A stretch of DNA of 64,000 bases from positions 23,649 through 87,648 of the forward strand of contig NZ_SBHN01000025.1 in NCBI RefSeq assembly GCF_006980715.1. Reading direction: 5' to 3'. Under the pieces are notes generated by a model that was not told the DNA's origin, ran no database searches, and saw nothing but the letters and a program-made list of their open reading frames with translations. Position 1 is the first letter of the stretch. Each line of letters starts with the position of its first letter. A program made the position numbers and the translations under genes. This stretch comes from Telmatospirillum sp. J64-1. GTDB lineage: Bacteria; Pseudomonadota; Alphaproteobacteria; Rhodospirillales; Magnetospirillaceae. Positions 1 to 8,315 of the stretch are shown here, in pieces.

Positions 1-202
1 CATCCACCGTGCCGGCATGAACGCCGTCCATGCGGGCGAAATGCAGCAGATGCCCGCCGTCATCGACAACCGCGATGGAAAGACGAAGGCCGTTCTTCTT
101 CGCCTCTTCCTCGGCTTCGGCCACTGCCAGCCTTGCCGCCTCAAGCGTCAGGACCGCCTTGCCGGGAAGATTCAGCGCGGGTCTTGAACTAGTCTGAGCC
201 AT
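1..202 (-). CDS. GlcG/HbpS (DUF336) family protein, 3' end cut by window edge
   Basis: The 67 visible N-terminal residues begin MAQTSSRPALNLPGK and contain AVVDDGGHLLHFARMDG, the signature of the GlcG/HbpS family. These are small proteins of about 140 residues, linked to glycolate or other hydroxyacid oxidation operons and to haem binding. The ATG at 202 follows an AAGGAGG ribosome-binding site at good spacing. The gene lies 10 bases after the FMN-dependent hydroxyacid dehydrogenase and is read with it, which is a common pairing. The C-terminus lies beyond position 1. The family is clear; its biochemical role here is not. Confidence 0.82.
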   Translation of the reverse strand, partial: MAQTSSRPALNLPGKAVLTLEAARLAVAEAEEEAKKNGLRLSIAVVDDGGHLLHFARMDGVHAGTVD

Positions 203-212
203 CGGTTCCTCC

Positions 213-1433
213 TTAATGATGCACCAGATCCCGGTGACAGGCCTTTCCGGCCTGGGCCGGGATTCCGTGCGGCTCGCTATGCTGGCCTCCGCCGAGGAGG
301 TAGTTTCCGTTCAGATCGGCAAAGCGGTTGCAGCCGATGAGCGCGAGGCTCTGGTCGATTTCCTTCCGCAGGATCTCGATGGCCCTGTCCGCGCCCTCGC
401 GTCCGGCGACGACCACGCCATACAGGGTCGCCCGGCCGACGAAGACGAAATCCGCCCCCAGGCAACGGGCGATCAAGGCCTCGTAGCCGCGTCGGATGCC
501 GCTATCCATCATGATCGGAATCCGGTCGCCCAGCGCCGCCTTGATCATCGGCAGCGTCTCCAGCGGACTGGGCAGCGGGTCGAAGGACTTGCCGCCGTGA
601 TTGGAAACGATGATGCCGTCGATTCCCAGGTCGGCCGCCCGCAGGGCATCCTCGGGATGCTGGATGCCTTTCAGGATGAAGGTCCCCTGCCAGTCGCGGC
701 GGATTTCCTCGATATCCTTCCAGGTCTGGAGGGACGGGCTCTGGCTCCTGAAGAAGGCCGCGACCTCGGCGGCGCTTTTCCCCTCTCCGGCATAGCGGGC
801 CCAGGTGTCAAGGAAAGGCATGCCGCCATGGCGGAGATAATGGGCGATCCAGCCGGGATGGGTGAGCGCCTCGAGCAGGATGGGCAGCTTCAGTCTCAAG
901 GGAAGCGTGAAGCCGTTCCGGGTATCGCGCTCGCGGTTGGGATAGACCGGGTTGTCCACCGTCAGGACCAGCTTCGACAGCCCGGCATCCTTGACGCGGC
1001 GCAGGATGTCCGTGGTGATCGCCTTATCCTTAGCCGGATAGATGTGATACCAGATGTGGTCGGGCGCGACCGGGGCAAGCTCCTTTATCGGCGCCGCGCT
1101 GGCCCCGGAAATGATGAAGGGGATGTCCGCCGCACGCGCGGCCTCCGCCAGCATGAAATCCGCCCGGTTCCGCAAGAGGGCGGCGAAGCCGGTCGGCGCA
1201 ATGCCGAAAGGCGAGGCATAGGTACGGCCGAACAGTGTCGCCGTCTGATCCCTGTCCGAGATATCCCCCAGATAGCGGGGCAGGAATCGGTATTGGCGGA
1301 ATGCCTCCTCGTTGCGAGACAGACCGTGTTCATCTTCGACACCGGACTCAATCAGCTCGAACAGGATGCGCGGCAGACGGCGTTTCGCCATCCGCCTCAG
1401 ATCCTTGATAGAGAGTGCATTCCGCGGATCCAT
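213..1433 (-). CDS. FMN-dependent alpha-hydroxy-acid dehydrogenase/oxidase (LldD/glycolate oxidase family)
   Basis: This 406-residue protein has the TIM-barrel fold of the LldD, mandelate dehydrogenase and glycolate oxidase family. It carries an N-terminal Arg-rich segment, the FMN-binding FGIAPTGFAAL, the central LVLTVDNPV strand, and ILKGIQHPEDA with the flavin lysine. The catalytic histidine is in IIVSNHGGKSFD and the phosphate site in MMDSGIRRG. The usual family motif is SNHGGRQLD, so the K-S-F variation suggests a substrate other than lactate. It oxidises a 2-hydroxyacid to a 2-oxoacid, probably passing electrons to the respiratory chain. It is the third gene of the operon that begins with the KdgD-like dehydratase. 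A GAGG ribosome-binding site precedes the ATG. Confidence 0.88.
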   Translation of the reverse strand: MDPRNALSIKDLRRMAKRRLPRILFELIESGVEDEHGLSRNEEAFRQYRFLPRYLGDISDRDQTATLFGRTYASPFGIAPTGFAALLRNRADFMLAEAARAADIPFIISGASAAPIKELAPVAPDHIWYHIYPAKDKAITTDILRRVKDAGLSKLVLTVDNPVYPNRERDTRNGFTLPLRLKLPILLEALTHPGWIAHYLRHGGMPFLDTWARYAGEGKSAAEVAAFFRSQSPSLQTWKDIEEIRRDWQGTFILKGIQHPEDALRAADLGIDGIIVSNHGGKSFDPLPSPLETLPMIKAALGDRIPIMMDSGIRRGYEALIARCLGADFVFVGRATLYGVVVAGREGADRAIEILRKEIDQSLALIGCNRFADLNGNYLLGGGQHSEPHGIPAQAGKACHRDLVHH

Positions 1434-1447
1434 CTCAGACCTCTTTT

Positions 1448-2263
1448 TCAGCGAAAATTGGAACGCAGCAAGGCCACGAAATCCTTCAGGGCCATCCCGG
1501 GCTGCCCACCGGCCGCGCGGGCGGCTTCGTTGACATGCGACAGGATGCCGATCTCATAGATTTCCCGGGAATTCCCGATCGCGGCGCTGTCGGCGGAAAC
1601 GGTCCCGGCGATCAGCTTGCGCTCGTCGAGCAAGGCCAGACGCTTGATGCCCGCCTGGCCCAGCCCGACACCGGCATCGTTGAAGAAGACGGCGTGCAGC
1701 GCGGGGGCGATCAGGCCGTCGGGCTTGCCGCGGAACAGGGCGGCGTGAGACCCGGTGATGGCGATGGCCCCGGCATCCGAATCCTCGAGCATCGGGGCGG
1801 CATCGACGCAGATCACCTTGGGCTTGCCCGGCTCGTCGATCATCGTGTAGCGCTTGCCGCCGCTGATCGGCGGAGGAGTCTGCGTGCAGACCGGGGCCGA
1901 GCGCATGCGCTCTGCGCCCTCCCGCACGGTCTGGCCCGGCTTGATGCCCAGACCCTCGGCCACCTGGTTGACGAAGCTGATCACGCCATGCTCGAGCATA
2001 TGCTCGGCATCGCCGATATGGCAGGTCTGCGCATCCGCCGTCGCGGCCGCCAAACCGATCTGGTCCAGATATTTCAGGCCGGTGATGCCGGCATTGTTTC
2101 TGCCGACACCCGCATCATTGAGGATGACCCCCCGGATACCCCATTTGGCGGCGTGATAGGCGTTATACTCGCCACCATAGGAACCAGAGATCAGGACGTT
2201 GCCCGGCGAGTCCTCGGTCGCAGTCGCGCTGCTGGAGAAGCAAAGGATTTTCACATCTTCCAT
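1448..2263 (-). CDS. Unknown protein with two tandem copies of an NDAGVG domain
   Basis: I do not recognise a named family for this 271-residue protein. It is visibly an internal duplication. Residues about 23-120 and 168-266 align, with the motif NDAGVG at 49-54 and again at 195-200. Both copies continue with an AGI..L..LD segment, an A.T..A....IG segment and a G(V/I)(I/L)S.VN..A..... segment at a constant offset of 146 residues. There is no signal peptide or membrane segment, so it should be cytoplasmic. The gene starts 6 bases after the KdgD-like gene and ends 14 bases before the hydroxyacid dehydrogenase, so it is an integral part of this catabolic operon. An AGGAAT site precedes the ATG. 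An enzymatic role on a sugar-acid intermediate is a guess from context. Confidence 0.85.
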   Translation of the reverse strand: MEDVKILCFSSSATATEDSPGNVLISGSYGGEYNAYHAAKWGIRGVILNDAGVGRNNAGITGLKYLDQIGLAAATADAQTCHIGDAEHMLEHGVISFVNQVAEGLGIKPGQTVREGAERMRSAPVCTQTPPPISGGKRYTMIDEPGKPKVICVDAAPMLEDSDAGAIAITGSHAALFRGKPDGLIAPALHAVFFNDAGVGLGQAGIKRLALLDERKLIAGTVSADSAAIGNSREIYEIGILSHVNEAARAAGGQPGMALKDFVALLRSNFR

Positions 2264-2269
2264 GGTTGC

Positions 2270-3193
2270 TTATTCCTGTGGTCCGAGTTGAGAGATCAAG
2301 TCGCTGAGTTCCTCGTATTCGCGGGAGGACAGATTGGACAGCGGCGCCCTCACCTTCCCAGCGCTTCGTCCCACGATATCCACGCCCGCCTTGACGATGC
2401 TGACCGCATAGCCCGGCTGCCGTGCCCGGATGCGGCTGTAGGGAGCGAGGAAATCGCGGGTGAATTGCGCCACCGCTACATGGTCGGCGGCAAGAATGGC
2501 ACGATGGAACATCATGGCGCTCTTCGGCACGAAATTATAAATGGCCGAGGTATAGGTGCTGATGCCCATGCCCATATAGGCCTGGGCATAGACCTCGGCC
2601 GTGGGCATGCCGTTGACGCATAGCAGCCTGCTGCCCAGCATCGACCGGATCTTCAGGATTTCCTCGATATCCCCGACACCGTCCTTGAAACCGATCAGGT
2701 TCGGGCAGGAATCGACGAGGCGGGCCAGCGTCTCGACCTTGATGCGGCAATTGGCGCGATTGTAGATGATGACGCCCAGGCGGGTCTGGCTGCAGATCGC
2801 CCGGATATGCTCATAAAGCCCTTCCTGCGAGGATTCGGTCAGATAGGGCGGCAGCAGCAGAAGCCCGTCCGCGCCCAATTTTTCCGCCTCGGCGGCGAAC
2901 TCGACCGCCATGCGCGTGCCGTATCCGGTCGCGGCGATGACGGGAATGGACGGCTTCACCTCCACCGCCGCACGGATGACGGCGGAATATTCCGCGGCCG
3001 TGAGGGAAAAGAACTCGCCGGCTCCACCGGCCGGGAAAATGGCCGCGGTCCCAAGCTTGCTCATCCACTCGACGCGGCTCTGGAAGGCGCCTTCATTGAA
3101 CCGGTCGTTTTCATCGAAATCGGTCAACGGAAACGAAAGCAGGCCAGAGGCAATGGCATCCCTTAATTCTGTCGGCGCGTATGAAGCGGCCAT
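2270..3193 (-). CDS. kdgD: 5-dehydro-4-deoxyglucarate dehydratase-like protein (DHDPS/NAL superfamily)
   Basis: The 307-residue (beta/alpha)8 barrel belongs to the dihydrodipicolinate synthase/N-acetylneuraminate lyase superfamily. The AGGAGEFFSL phosphate-site segment, the YNRAN segment and LIGFKDGVGDIE with the Schiff-base lysine match the KdgD branch best. KdgD converts 5-keto-4-deoxyglucarate to 2,5-dioxopentanoate, water and CO2. The product is the substrate of the semialdehyde dehydrogenase at 11538-13118, which supports the call. No glucarate or galactarate dehydratase is in the window, so a related keto-deoxy acid is possible. The ATG follows AAGGAGAG, and a perfect 12-base palindrome lies 57 bases upstream. 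It is the first gene of the operon. Confidence 0.8.
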   Translation of the reverse strand: MAASYAPTELRDAIASGLLSFPLTDFDENDRFNEGAFQSRVEWMSKLGTAAIFPAGGAGEFFSLTAAEYSAVIRAAVEVKPSIPVIAATGYGTRMAVEFAAEAEKLGADGLLLLPPYLTESSQEGLYEHIRAICSQTRLGVIIYNRANCRIKVETLARLVDSCPNLIGFKDGVGDIEEILKIRSMLGSRLLCVNGMPTAEVYAQAYMGMGISTYTSAIYNFVPKSAMMFHRAILAADHVAVAQFTRDFLAPYSRIRARQPGYAVSIVKAGVDIVGRSAGKVRAPLSNLSSREYEELSDLISQLGPQE

Positions 3194-3249
3194 AACGGTC
3201 TCTCCTTAGAAGGACTATACATCAACACCAATGAAAGGCCATATCCTGC

Positions 3250-3261
3250 ATCGTGCACGAT
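3250..3261. promoter_or_regulatory. Palindromic operator candidate ATCGTGCACGAT upstream of the kdgD-like operon
   Basis: This is a perfect 12-base palindrome in the promoter region of the KdgD-like gene. Two near-identical copies occur at 9381-9392 and 9413-9424. It has the GT-N2-AC core typical of GntR-family operators, and the neighbouring GntR/FCD regulator at 10495 is the likely ligand. The match is seen directly; the binding partner is inferred. Confidence 0.72.
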
Positions 3262-3310
3262 ATTCGGGCCACGAAGGGGACACCCCCGGTCACAAGAACG
3301 TCTTTATCCG

Positions 3311-4252
3311 CTATTTCCCCCTGGCTGCAGGCGTTGACAAAGATGGCACTCGCAGGCTCGTCAAATAGACACCGGCAAGAACAATCGCCCCGCCAACGGC
3401 GTGATAAACCAGTATCTCTTCCCTAAGAACGAGCCATGACAGGGCAACGTTATAAAGAGGAATGAGATAGAGAAGGATGACGGCCCGGCTGGGGCCGATT
3501 TCTGCCGTGATATAGGCATGAACGACGATCAGCAGGGCGCCGGAGACTACCCCCACCAGGGCGATGATCGCCATGCTCTGCATGTCGAATACATAGCTCT
3601 CTATGAAATTGTATTCATAGATCATGAAGGGGAAGGCGATGAGGCAGCCGGACAAGGAAATGACGGAAGACCGCTCCACCACCGTCAACCGGCTGGGCCA
3701 GAACTTCAGAAGAACGGAATAGGCGGCCCATCCCAATGTCCCGGCGCCGACGATCAGGTCCCCCTGGGTGAATTCCGCCCCCAGGAAAACCCCGAGATCG
3801 CCCTTCGAGACGATATAGAGCATCCCGCTCAGGCAGGCGAAAAGTCCGAGGACCTGAAAAATGCTCAGGCGATTCCCGGTGAGGAAACGGTCGAAGATCA
3901 GGATCAGCGCCGGGGTGGTGGCATAGATCAGGCCGATATTGGCCGCCGTCGTCGTCTTCGCGCCCCAATAGGTCGCCACCCCGACGGTGAACATTCCCAG
4001 AAAAGCAAGCAGAACGATACTGCGGAACTCCTCCCGCAGGATCTCCGCCTTGCGATAGAAAATGCTGACGACGACCGGCGACAGGAGAAGAACGGCCAGC
4101 GCCCAGCGCCAGAAGGTCAGGGCCACGGGCGGAACGATGCCATCGGCCATGCGCGCGGCCACGTTGTTGGTGGCAAAGAAAACAGGAACGACGAGCAGCA
4201 GCAGATAGACAAGATGCGTCTTCTGGCGCTCCTGGCGAGGGTCCGTGCTCAC
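3311..4252 (-). CDS. DMT-superfamily (EamA) permease
   Basis: This 313-residue integral membrane protein has about ten hydrophobic segments arranged as two EamA repeats. Repeat 1 includes FFATNNVAARM and GAKTTTAANIGLIYATTPALI; repeat 2 includes GWAAYSVLLKFWP and VILLYLIPLYNVALSWLVL. The family exports or imports small metabolites. The GTG start overlaps the stop of the GMC oxidoreductase gene by four bases, so translation is probably coupled. It is the last gene of the TRAP/GMC operon and may export a toxic or overflow intermediate. Its substrate cannot be read from the sequence. Confidence 0.86.
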   Translation of the reverse strand: MSTDPRQERQKTHLVYLLLLVVPVFFATNNVAARMADGIVPPVALTFWRWALAVLLLSPVVVSIFYRKAEILREEFRSIVLLAFLGMFTVGVATYWGAKTTTAANIGLIYATTPALILIFDRFLTGNRLSIFQVLGLFACLSGMLYIVSKGDLGVFLGAEFTQGDLIVGAGTLGWAAYSVLLKFWPSRLTVVERSSVISLSGCLIAFPFMIYEYNFIESYVFDMQSMAIIALVGVVSGALLIVVHAYITAEIGPSRAVILLYLIPLYNVALSWLVLREEILVYHAVGGAIVLAGVYLTSLRVPSLSTPAARGK

Positions 4253-5940
4253 GCCCTTCCCCTCCGGAGAAGATGCTCCGCAATTCGCTCGGCGACCATC
4301 ACGGTCGCCAGATGCGTGTTTCCGCTCGGCACGTTCGGCATGATCGAAGCATCCGCGACGGTAAGCCCCTCCAGGCCGATCATCCGCCCCTGGGGATCGA
4401 CCACCGCTTCCGGATCATCGACCCGGCCCATGCGGCAGGTTCCCGTCACATGGTTCGTCGCCGTGACATTCTCGACGATGAAATCCGCCAGCTTCCTTTC
4501 GTCGTTCACGAAAGACTTCACGGGCGTCATGTCCGCGAAATGCGAGATGACCCGATGGGCAATGCCCGGAGACAGCCGCAGCAAGGCGGAGGCAAGCTGT
4601 CCCCGGATGGCATTGGCCCGGGAAAGCGCGTTGTAACGATTGAGCTTGGCGGCATTCGTCAGGACGAAGGCGTCGCCGCAGACCGAGCGCAACGCCGGAT
4701 CGGCCAGCATCTCGGCCGAATGGCGGAAGCCGATCATCATCCTTTCCAGGTCACGGGGATCGCTGAAGAAGTTGAAAGCGACGGAAATCTCCCTCTGCGG
4801 GTCCTTCGGGTCGAGCCGGACATCCCCACGCGAAGCCGGCCGCATCAGCACCGGCCCCACCATTGCCATGTGCCTGCCCAAGGCGTGCCAGACGAGATAG
4901 CTGCGGATATACATCCCCAGATCGCCCTCCGGCGTATCCGCAAGCCGCGAGGACCAGCGCAGATAGGTCGAAGCAGGCGGGCGGCCGCGCCGCGCATCCC
5001 GGCCTTCACGGGTAAGCCAGGCGATGGCGGGCAGAAGAGGATGGTTTTGCAGGTTCCGCCCGACCCCTTCCCTCTCCAGGACGACATCCAGGCCGCAGGC
5101 CTTCAGCTGCTCGCCCGGGCCGATGCCGGAACGCAGCAGAAGCGCCGGGGAGAAGATGGCCCCGGCGGCCAGGACGGTATGACGGGCCTGGACCACGAGT
5201 TCCGTCCCGTCCTTGCGGCGGGCCACGGCGCCCCTCACCTGGTTCGCCTCAACGATCAGTTTCCGGACATGGGCGTCGGTGACGACGGTCAAATTCGGTC
5301 TCGCCCGGGCCGCGCCGTCGAGATAGCAAAGCCCCGCCGATGCTCGCCGTGTTTCATGCCTGGAAATGGGCAGCACGCAATATCCGTCGCGGAAATCCGC
5401 GTTCATGTCGGCGATCAGTTCATGACCGCGGGCCGCCGCGATTCCCTCCATCGCCTGGGCCAGCGACGACCACTCCTCCCGCGTCTGGCGGCGGATGGGC
5501 AAAGGCCCATCCTGCCCGTGCATGTCGCCCCTGAAGTCGTGGTCCGTTTCTATTTTCCTGAAATACGGCAGCACGCTCGACCAGGACCAACCGGCGGCGC
5601 CGGCCTTCTCCCAATCATCGTAATCCTGCGGCATTCCGCGCACGGCCCACATGCCCATGATGGTGGACCCGCCGCCCAGGACGCGGCCCTGCTGGAAAGG
5701 AACCGCCGGGGAATTCTCGCGCTGCCGCCAATGCACCTTCAAACCGGGCCAGGTGTAATCCGGGTTGAAAGTCGATAAAGGGAAGATGTCCGCGATGTCC
5801 TGCGGAACCCGGTCCGGGTCCACATCACGCCCCGCCTCGAGCAGGATGATCCTGGCGCTGGAACTCTCGGACAGGCGGGCAGCCAGGACAGAGCCCGCCG
5901 CACCACCGCCGATGATCAAGTAATCGCATTCCAACATCAT
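4249..5940 (-). CDS. GMC-family FAD oxidoreductase (choline dehydrogenase-like)
   Basis: The 563-residue protein opens with the Rossmann FAD motif DYLIIGGGAAGSVLAARLSE and ILLEAGRD. The first GMC signature is near GRVLGGGSTIMGMWAVRG, the second near VLAAGAIFSPALLLRSGIGP, and the C-terminal catalytic region runs TNHVTGTCRMG to DASIMPNVPSGNTHLATVMVAERIA. GMC enzymes oxidise primary or secondary alcohols, sugars or polyols to aldehydes or ketones. There is no signal peptide, so it is cytoplasmic. Placed directly after a TRAP transporter, it probably performs the first oxidation of the imported compound. The length is normal for the family. Confidence 0.9.
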   Translation of the reverse strand: MMLECDYLIIGGGAAGSVLAARLSESSSARIILLEAGRDVDPDRVPQDIADIFPLSTFNPDYTWPGLKVHWRQRENSPAVPFQQGRVLGGGSTIMGMWAVRGMPQDYDDWEKAGAAGWSWSSVLPYFRKIETDHDFRGDMHGQDGPLPIRRQTREEWSSLAQAMEGIAAARGHELIADMNADFRDGYCVLPISRHETRRASAGLCYLDGAARARPNLTVVTDAHVRKLIVEANQVRGAVARRKDGTELVVQARHTVLAAGAIFSPALLLRSGIGPGEQLKACGLDVVLEREGVGRNLQNHPLLPAIAWLTREGRDARRGRPPASTYLRWSSRLADTPEGDLGMYIRSYLVWHALGRHMAMVGPVLMRPASRGDVRLDPKDPQREISVAFNFFSDPRDLERMMIGFRHSAEMLADPALRSVCGDAFVLTNAAKLNRYNALSRANAIRGQLASALLRLSPGIAHRVISHFADMTPVKSFVNDERKLADFIVENVTATNHVTGTCRMGRVDDPEAVVDPQGRMIGLEGLTVADASIMPNVPSGNTHLATVMVAERIAEHLLRRGRA

Positions 5941-6030
5941 TCACCACTCGTTCGGAACACCGCAGTCGGATCGGAAAACCTCGGGGGAGCCGCCGCAGCC
6001 GCCCTTCATGAAAGCGGCTACGGCGCAACG

Positions 6031-7332
6031 TCATGGCAACATCTGATTTGGTAACCACAGGGCCAGTTCAGGGAAGCCGATGACAAGGAAGGCGGCGAGA
6101 AGGATCAGCAGGCAGAAGGGGATCGTTCCGCGGATCACGCTGCCCAGCTTGCCTTCCCAGATGCTTTGGATGATGAAGATGTTGATCCCCATCGGCGGCG
6201 TGATCTGCGCCAGCTCGACGAACAGGACGACCACGACGCCGAACAGAAGCGGATCGATGTCGTAATGGCCCAGCATCGGGTAGAGCAGCGGGACCATGAT
6301 GACGATGATCCCAAGGCTTTCGATCAGGCAGCCAAGCAGCGTCAGCAGCAGGAAAACGCACAGGAAGAACTGCAAACGGGTGAGTTCGAGGCCGGTCACA
6401 AATTCGGTGATGTCTTCACCGATGCCGGAAAAGCTGACGGCGGCCGAGAAGATGTAGGCGGCAAGCACCAGGAAGAGGATATTGCCGACGAAGATGATGG
6501 TGACGCGGGCCGCCTGCAGAAGCTTCGACCAAGTCAGGTTGCCGAAGACGAAGCCGATGATGATCGCCAGGCTGCAACCGATCGTCGCCGCTTCAGTGGT
6601 GGTGACGAAACCGCCATACAACAGGCCGATCGTGCCGCCGATCAACAGGATGAACGGAGCGACTTCTCCCAAGGCCTTGATGAACTCGGCCATCGACGCG
6701 ATGCCCTTTTCCCGCGGGGCGGCGCTGGGAATGATCAGGGCATGCACGGCGAGATAGAGCATGAAGAGGCCGGTCAGCATCAGGCCCGGGATCAGGCCGG
6801 CCATGAACAGCTGGGGCACGGATGTCTGCGTGAAGGTGCCATAGATGATCATGGCGATGCTGGGCGGGATGAGAATCCCCAGCGTCCCGCCCGCCGCGAG
6901 CGACCCGGCGGCAAGGGGCTGGCTGTAGTTGCGGGCCAGCAGCTGCGGCAGGGCGACACGCCCCAGGGACGCGGCCGTCGCGACGCTCGATCCACTGACC
7001 GAGGCGAACAGCGCGCTGCCGGCGATATTGGTTTGCAGAAGCCCCCCGGGAAGCGGCGCCACAAGCTTCGACAGGCCCTTGTAGATACGGCTGGACAGGC
7101 CGCTCGCTCCCAGGATCTCGGCCATGAAGATGAACAGGGGCACGGCAGTCAGCGTGAAGCTGTTCATGCTTCCCCAAGTAATGAAGCCAAGACTATTGAG
7201 AGCCGGCATTCCTCCCTGGAGATAGAGGTAAATCAGTCCTGGAATAGCGATCGCGATCGGCACCGACATCCCGATTATCAGCAGACCGAGAAAGCTCGAA
7301 AAAATAATAAGAATCTCGATTTCAGGACTCAT
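6031..7332 (-). CDS. dctM: TRAP transporter large permease (DctM)
   Basis: This 433-residue, roughly 12-helix DctM subunit contains GSSVATAASLGRVALPQL, the GGTLGILIPPSIAMIIYG motif and the C-terminal ITPPMGINIFIIQSIW, all hallmarks of TRAP large permeases. It forms the Na+- or H+-coupled channel of a tripartite transporter for an organic acid. Unusually, 405 bases separate it from its DctQ partner, whereas these two genes normally touch or overlap. The downstream GMC oxidoreductase is 90 bases away on the same strand. Confidence 0.93.
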   Translation of the reverse strand: MSPEIEILIIFSSFLGLLIIGMSVPIAIAIPGLIYLYLQGGMPALNSLGFITWGSMNSFTLTAVPLFIFMAEILGASGLSSRIYKGLSKLVAPLPGGLLQTNIAGSALFASVSGSSVATAASLGRVALPQLLARNYSQPLAAGSLAAGGTLGILIPPSIAMIIYGTFTQTSVPQLFMAGLIPGLMLTGLFMLYLAVHALIIPSAAPREKGIASMAEFIKALGEVAPFILLIGGTIGLLYGGFVTTTEAATIGCSLAIIIGFVFGNLTWSKLLQAARVTIIFVGNILFLVLAAYIFSAAVSFSGIGEDITEFVTGLELTRLQFFLCVFLLLTLLGCLIESLGIIVIMVPLLYPMLGHYDIDPLLFGVVVVLFVELAQITPPMGINIFIIQSIWEGKLGSVIRGTIPFCLLILLAAFLVIGFPELALWLPNQMLP

Positions 7333-7737
7333 CCTACGCTCCCAAGAGAGTATTCGTTAATTTGGCTCAAGTGGAAGAACCACCTGGGCGATAAGCCTCC
7401 CATGGCGAGATAGATCAGGGGGCTTAGGGGGTGGAGTTTCCTGCCTTCTTTCCGCACCGTTTCTGAAGCTGCCTGTCGGCATCGGACGGAAAGGCGGCGT
7501 TCACCAGCGCCGAATACAGTACCGGCCTTGTCGCAGGACGCATCTGCGGCTACCGGATGAGGCCGCCTGGAAACGCAGGCGACGTCCAAAAGACGGGTTC
7601 AGGATCGCGTTCTCTGGGAAAGCCCGCATGCCCCTGGGGAAAATTTCGAGGTCATGCGGGCTTTCACCGGGGCCTGGACTGGAAGGCCCCGTCGATCATC
7701 GAGAACAAGACGCCCCTTCCTCCGGCACGCATCTTCT
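7333..7737. other. 405-base non-coding gap inside the TRAP operon
   Basis: The stretch separates dctQ from dctM. I find no convincing gene in it. The longest minus-strand frame (7329-7589, TTG start) has no recognisable domain and an Arg/Cys-rich composition. The main visible structure is the long inverted repeat at 7619-7664. The gap may hold an RNA processing or attenuation element, an internal promoter, or the remnant of a deleted gene. Confidence 0.6.
7619..7664. repeat. 12-base perfect inverted repeat with 22-base loop
   Basis: AAAGCCCGCATG at 7619-7630 is the exact reverse complement of CATGCGGGCTTT at 7653-7664. A small CCCCTGGGG self-complement sits in the loop. No T-run follows on either strand, so this is not a classical intrinsic terminator. 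It could be a stable RNA hairpin adjusting dctM expression relative to dctPQ. Confidence 0.7.
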
Positions 7738-8313
7738 TCAGGAAGAAGAGGACATGCTGGCATTCTTCGGGTTCGGCTCGTCCTCGTCCTTCAGGCTGCA
7801 CAGCCGGCGGATGTTGCAGACGACCGTGCCGACGATGGCGGCCGCGAAAGTCACCAGCCCCAGCACCATGGGCAGTTGCGCCAGCCAGAGCGGCGTCCTC
7901 AGATGCGTGGGAGCGACATTCCCGGAATGGAAGGATGCCAGGCCGAAGCGCGTGAACACCCACAGCAGCAGAAGGACGAAGAACAAGGTCACGAGATCGA
8001 AGACGATCCGGGACAGCAGGCGGTTCTTCTGCGACAGGAGGTCCTGGAGAATCTCGACCCTGTGGAAGCCGTTATTGGCCTGCGTCACGGCGAGACTGAA
8101 GAAGGCGAGCGCGGCCAGCATGTAGCCGCCGATTTCGTCGGCCACTTCAAACGAGAAATTGAAGAAGGTGCGCGTGATGATGTCGCTGCCCACGATAACC
8201 AGTATGGCCAGGATCGCGATCTCGCTCAGATGACGACACACCCGCACGACGATCCATTCTGAATTGGGATCTTGCGATCCCAATTCCGGATTTTCCACCG
8301 TTGGCGCCGCCAT
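7738..8313 (-). CDS. dctQ: TRAP transporter small permease (DctQ)
   Basis: The 191-residue protein has four predicted membrane helices, starting near ILAILVIVGSDIITRTFFNF. The conserved DctQ segment FEVADEIGGYMLAALAFFSLA follows, then a FHRVEI loop and a long hydrophilic tail. It stabilises the DctM channel and couples it to the binding protein. It starts two bases after the stop of the substrate-binding protein gene, so the two are co-translated. Confidence 0.9.
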   Translation of the reverse strand: MAAPTVENPELGSQDPNSEWIVVRVCRHLSEIAILAILVIVGSDIITRTFFNFSFEVADEIGGYMLAALAFFSLAVTQANNGFHRVEILQDLLSQKNRLLSRIVFDLVTLFFVLLLLWVFTRFGLASFHSGNVAPTHLRTPLWLAQLPMVLGLVTFAAAIVGTVVCNIRRLCSLKDEDEPNPKNASMSSSS

Positions 8314-8315
8314 GG

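Noticed and set aside
216..1559. Long plus-strand open frame opposite the FMN dehydrogenase
   Set aside because: It is the shadow of a clear minus-strand gene in GC-rich DNA. Its product has no recognisable domain.
7329..7589. 86-codon minus-strand frame ending with an ATGA overlap on dctM
   Set aside because: The overlap looks like translational coupling, but the start is TTG without a clear ribosome-binding site, and the product is Arg/Cys-rich with no domain.
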